Position numbers and translations under genes: made by a program. 64,000 nt of DNA from Zantedeschia hybrid cultivar. Its lineage: Eukaryota; Streptophyta; Magnoliopsida; Alismatales; Araceae. Location of the stretch: positions 21,592,614 through 21,656,613 of the forward strand of contig JARZZO010000008.1 in the NCBI GenBank assembly GCA_030544215.1. The letters run 5' to 3'. Of the stretch, positions 35,979 through 41,900 are shown in pieces (position 1 is the first letter of the stretch; each line of letters starts with the position of its first letter). Below the pieces are notes generated by a model. That model did not search any database and had not been told where the DNA came from. It saw nothing but the letters and a program-made list of their open reading frames with translations.

Positions 35979-38900
35979 CATACATATGTATATATATACA
36001 TACATATGTATATATATACATACATATGTATATATATATATACATATATATGTATATATATATGGTCCACTGGCAGCGGACTGTAACATAGGTTATCCTA
36101 TTGAGATCGGACAGCAAACAAAAAAAATGAGAAGGGAGGTTTTCGCCCACACGTACGCAGAGTAACTGCGCAGGCGTGGGTGCGCCTCGCGAAATGCGGT
36201 GCCGTATTTCGTGGGGCACTCCCGCTGCCCCATGCCGCGGGCGTGGGGCAGTCGAATCGCGCCTTTAGGCGTGATCCAATGGTTTATGTTTTTTTTTTTT
36301 ATTATTATTATTCCCAGTTGCTTTCTTTGCCAGGCCTATCCACCCGTGAATTTTAGACGCCGAAGGTGCCGCAACATTCCTAAAAGGAGCAGTTTGCTGC
36401 CAGCAGAGGCAAATAGGATAGCGCGTAGTAACAACTCCTACCTAATCGGACAACTAGAATTGATCATTAGGATCGGATGGTGAAAATTAAAACTCCGAGG
36501 ATGGAAACAGTCCTAAGGGACCTATTTGAATATTAATAAATTTTATTATTTTTTTAAACATGAAAAGAAGAGGTTTTCGTAGGGGGCACATTTGATCCGT
36601 TCCCATGTATATATATATGGGAATGGATCTATGGTGTTGCCCAAACTATAGAAAACTCTGAAGGGGAAAAGGGGGGGGGGGGGGGTGATTGGGTTATCAA
36701 AAATTAATTGCTAATAGAGTATAATGGAATTTAATTGCAATAGGAATGTAAAGTGCAGAAGGAGGGATAAACAATGAGCAATTACATAGTAGCACAGGAG
36801 ATTTATACTGGTTCCATCTATCTAGACCTACGTCCGATCTCTAAGCAACTCCTTGGGAGTTACACTAGCACACAAGCTACGCACATACAAACTCCGCAGA
36901 TTTTACGACAAAACCACTAGACACAGCTGGTCTTCTCTTCTATTAACAGAAGAGGTACACAACTACCTGCAACTCCTCAGGTCTTCCCTTCCGCACTAGG
37001 AAGAGGAAACTAATAAGTATATGATAAAATAAGATTACACAGAATGCCTTTGATAGGTAGATGTGTACAATAAGAACAGTTACACGAAGATGAAGACAGA
37101 AGAAAGAGAAAGAATGAAGCTGGTTTTGATCTTCGTCGATGAAGATGGCCTGAGAGCTTGATGAAGCACAACAAATGTAGCAAGCTCTCTCAGGCTCTTC
37201 TCACAGACTCTCTCTAGTAGGAAGAAGGTTTGTTTGGGCGCAACGAGTGGAGCTCTTTTGGAATTTGAATTTTCTTAAATGCTTCAGTTGTGTTCTCTCT
37301 TCTACCGAGTACCTTTATATATAGATGAACTTGAATCAAATCCGTTAAGGTAGGCCTTCTATCTATTGTTTTTAACATGCTTTTGTTGAGTCTAACGTTA
37401 ATCAGACTGAGTCTAATGTTAACCGTGGTGAGGATAATGTAAAGCAGACTAAGTCTAATGTTATCTGGGCTTAGTATGCTTAGAGAGAGCTCAGGCATAC
37501 ATGGGTCGCTCTCAGTTGGAAGCTTTTATGCGCCGTCCCTTTGTCTGTCAAATATGGTCATGCAAATTCACCTAACCTTGTTGAATTACCAAAAACAGAA
37601 AGTTTCCATCTGGTATTGTGACTAGAGGATAGGTGAGTGACTGCGGATCTGTAAAAGTAGATCAGATAGGTACAGACGATATCTGCTAGGCGGCGTCAGG
37701 AAGATAAATAATGTTTGATGCAGAAGACGATGCATGCATGTTGGGAGCTCCTTTATTGGCTTTATTATGACCATTTATGGTCCATTATGTTTGTTTATAT
37801 TTTCTAGGAGTTACAAAAATGTGAATAAGGGAGGGGAAGTCCTAGAGTATGATAAAGAATGGGAAGGGATGGGAGTTACAGATCTCCCTAAGATCTCCCT
37901 ATATATGTATGCTGTTAACAGAATAGGGGATGATGAATGATGAAGATTGAAAGAGGAAAAGGAAAAATACCTGTGAGTTTGAATAGATCTCTGTGAGAGA
38001 GATCCCAATCTCCTTTCTCGGTGAGACGCCGAGAAATCTGTCCCCGGTGCAACGCCGGGAACTCCCTCCATCCTCTGGCGTGAGGCCGAGGACCCCCCCC
38101 CCCCTCCCATTTTCCCCCTCTTCCCTTTCGTCCCGCATCAAGTTTGGTATCAGAGCCCAGCAGCATCCCGCTGCCGTCGCCGGCGCCCACCGGTGCAGTC
38201 GCCGACGTCGCCAGGCCCAGCCGGAGCACCGCCGCTGCCACTTGAGCCCGTCACCACCGGCTCTTCTCGCTGCTGTCGCCAACTTCTGCCGCCGCCATTG
38301 CCAGATTCCGCCGGCCGTGACGCCACAGGCCCCCTCGCCGCCGTTCACCGGCACTGCTATCGCTGTCACGCCCGCCACCGGCGCCACCACCGAAACCCCC
38401 GCCACCAGCCGCCGCTGGTCGCCTACCCCAGCGTTGCCTCTGCAACTCACTGCCGTCGCCACCTTCCCCAACGCCACTGCAGCCTGTCGCCCACGCCGTC
38501 TGCGTCTGCCGCCGCCATTGCTGCCACTGTCGCTTGCACTCCAGCAGGCCGTCGCCGTCACCATCACGCTGCCCCACCATCACCAAAGCCCTCGCCGCCG
38601 CCTTGTCCTGCCGACGCCACAGGTCCGCGGTCCCATCACCGTCGCCGCCCCTGCACGCCGTCGCCGTTGCCGCCCCCGCGCGCCGTCGCCACCCCCGCCG
38701 CTTGCCCTACCGCCTGCCGCCGTGGGCTCCGCTCCAAGCCCTAGTATCCCTCTCGGTTCGTGCAGGTGAAGAAGAAAGAAGGAAGAGGAGAAGGGCTCGT
38801 GCCCTTATTGACTTAGCCTGGTCAAACCGGGTTTGACCCGGTTCTGTCTGAGCCACTTCCCAGCTGGTTCGAACCCAAGTCCCATTAGTTCGAGCCAGTT

Positions 38901-41900
38901 TCTTTAACAAGGACTTGGGTCCTATTTGTTTATTGGTTAGACCAAGTTCAGAGAAGAAGAGGTGGTCTGAGCCATCTGGTTCGAACCAACTGCAGTCAGG
39001 TTCGAATCAAGAGCCAATTCAAGTTCTTGGTGGTGCAACAGGGGTGCAATTGGAGTTGTTATCGCACCTCCCTCACGTAGAGTTCGTTCGTACTCCGATT
39101 TGCGTGCCGTCTGCGTCGTTGGGTTCGTATCGATGAGGCCTATCTAGATCCAGGGTGTTACTGTTGCAGATTTGTCTCGTTATTTGTGCCGTTGCTGCAC
39201 GCATACTGAGGAGTCCAATCTAGCATCCCAAAGCCTGTCAGTCGCCTCGAATTGCGTGCCGACCTCCCGGCACACCGAACTCGCAGCTGCTAGCGAATCG
39301 ATCTGCTTCGTTTTGCGTGCCATTACAGCATGCATACCGAGGACTCCAATCGCGTATCTCGAGGCCCGCATCAGCTGCCTTGATTTGCGTGTCAATTTTG
39401 GGCGCACTGATTTTGCAGCAACCAGCGTCCTGACTTGCCTCGTTTGGCGTGCCAGGCTTGCATGCTTTACGAGGGCACGTGTGCTCACCGTTCGAGGTCG
39501 TTCTGGACTCCGATTTGAGTGCCGTCAGCGGCGTTGGTCTCGTCTCAGCAAGGCCCATCCAATTTCAGCAGACATCTGACCCTATTTGCATTGATTTACG
39601 TGCCACTTCTGCATGTATATCGAGGTGATCTTTTGTGCCCCGTTTTACGCGCCGATCATACCGTTGGCATCCTAGCAGCGAGGCGGACTTCGTCCAACTC
39701 TTCTTCAGCTAGTGGTGCATTGATCTGCACGTCATCTGCTCTATTCGGACCAATTTGTCTTACAAGTCGGAATCCTAGGTACGCTTCCTCACCATGGACT
39801 TTACGTTTGAGGTGGACCTACTCGATTCTATGCAAGTCAGGGTGTTTCTTACTACAAGTCCGTTCGGTAATTTTATTTTGCAATCGATTGTGGATTCTCT
39901 ATCCCATACGGACTATATGGTTGTCTCTGGAGACCGAGCTTGTGTGCAATTTTTCCATCTTCTAAAGGGAAAGACATTTCCCGATCTGTTAGATATTATG
40001 ATCATGCATGGTGTAAGGTTACACCACAGAGTTCATATACTAGCTTGGGCAAAGAATGGATGGACGTGCGACAAGTTGTGATTGATCCCACGGGGTGGGA
40101 TTGTCTTTTACGACCCGAGGGATACCAGATATCATTTCGCATTTTCAATTCTACTTATCATAATCAGGAGAAGCTTCAACAGATATTAGCTTGTTTAGCT
40201 AACATGGCACCCTCATCTATTACTGGTTGGGATCACGATTTATTCATTACTTCTGGACTACATTTGATTGATGATACATTGTTCGAAGTTGATGCCTCAT
40301 GGGTGGTTCACAGTTGGGATCACGCATTATTTAGACGGTCAGGATTGGATCGCATCTATGATGATATGTTTTGCACAGATCTACTTGATACTGCACCAGT
40401 TCCTATTATCTCATGGGATCATGACTTATTTGTTGAGGCAGAGTTACATCTTATTACTGATGATATTTTTGCTGACTCAAAACCTCATCCAACATTTACT
40501 GAAGATGTGATGATAGCTACCCTACACGAGGATATGTATGACTTGCTACAATCTCCCGTAGATATGATATGGCAGACCTTCTGTGATTCGCATACAGCAG
40601 ACCCATTTAAGATTCTTGATATAATTCTCTTCTTGAAGACTTCCACAGATGATCCAGTCGTCCACTTATTTATATTGGTGCACTTCAAAATTCGAGGACG
40701 AATTTTCTCGAACCAGAGGAGATTGATGCAGAAGACGATGCATGCATGTTGGGAGCTCCTTTATTGGCTTTTATTAGGACCATTTATGGTCCATTATGTT
40801 TGTTTATATTTTCTAGGAGTTACAGAAATGTGAATAAGGGAGGGGAAATCATAGAGTCTGACAGAGAATGGGAAGGGACGGGAGTTACAGATCCCCCTAT
40901 ATATGTATGCTGTTAACACAATAGGGGACGAGGAATGATGAATTTTGAGAGAGAATTTTTTTTTTTTACCTGATTGTGCGTTTTGGTCTCTGCGACGGAG
41001 ACCCTCTCCACCCCTCTTCCTCGGTGCGACGTCGAGGAAACCCCTGCTCCGGTGTGACGTCGGAGACCGCCCATCGGTGCGACGCCGACCGGTTCCCCCT
41101 CCTCTAAACCCCACTTGTTATTCCCCTTCATCCCGCATCAATGTCTTATTTAGCTTTTTTTATGTTTATCTGAAGAATCGATCATGTAAAGAAATGATCC
41201 ATTAAATTGATTAAAACGGTGATCAGATAATCGATTCCACAGATAAGCATTAATTGCTAATTAAACGACACAATTAATTGCTGCGCAAATTAAAAAAACA
41301 CAGATAGTTGATTTAGTACAAATCATAATCGATTAAAGATAAAGGCACATAATCGATGCATGATTGATTCACAAATACATTGTTAATCGATTAGGATAAT
41401 CGGAATCAGAATAGACACTATAATCGATTAGAATGCATGCACATAATAGATTCCACAATAAGCAGTTAATCGGATTCAGAGTAAGTCACAAAATTAATTA
41501 GACAGTCAGAGATAATCGATTAAGTATATAAGAGTGATCGGAGTCAAAGTAGCAAATCGATTTATACAAAATAGATAATCGAAATGTAACGTGGCTGTAA
41601 ATTGATTTGTAGAAATATGGATGATCGATGTAAGTGAAGATAGTAAATCGATTTGAGAACATATGACTAATCGATTTAAAAGGTAAATATAATCGAATAT
41701 GAATCAGTCTAAAAATCGATTTAAACACAGACATATAATTGATCTGAATCATACGAGTAATCGATTACTGAAAATAACTCATAATAGATTAGTCATAAAG
41801 TGATTAATTGATAACTTAAACGAAATAATCAATTAGGTTCAAAACAGTTAATCGATTTGCGCTCAACAGTAAATTGATAGCTCTTTAGTTAATAGACAGA

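Larger units (their letters stand above)
37716..41140 (+). mobile_element. non-autonomous LTR retrotransposon, 3.4 kb, with two LTRs, PBS and PPT
   Basis: The 5' LTR (37716-38140) and 3' LTR (40724-41140) both start TGATGCAGAAGACGATGCAT and end CCCGCATCA. TTTGGTATCAGAGC (initiator-Met PBS) follows the 5' LTR and a purine-rich CAGAGGAGAT precedes the 3' LTR. The flanks are ATGTT and ATGTC, a 5-bp duplication with one mismatch. The 2.6 kb interior has no integrase or reverse transcriptase, so it needs proteins in trans. It holds a GC-rich leader, a GGTTCGAACC-rich stretch, a TTGCGTGCC array and an unknown ORF. The last codons before the 3' LTR, read as NSRTNFLEPEE, resemble the RTNxFxxGE tail of gypsy polyproteins, hinting at a gypsy origin. 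Confidence 0.93.

Noticed and set aside
35806..36165. Long Ile/Tyr-rich open frames on both strands
   Set aside because: They are translations of a (TA)n/(TACA)n microsatellite.
37993..38836. Long Pro/Arg/Ala-rich frames in three phases plus antisense frames
   Set aside because: CCG-rich composition opens every frame. There is no conserved motif, and the segment is the leader of a retrotransposon.
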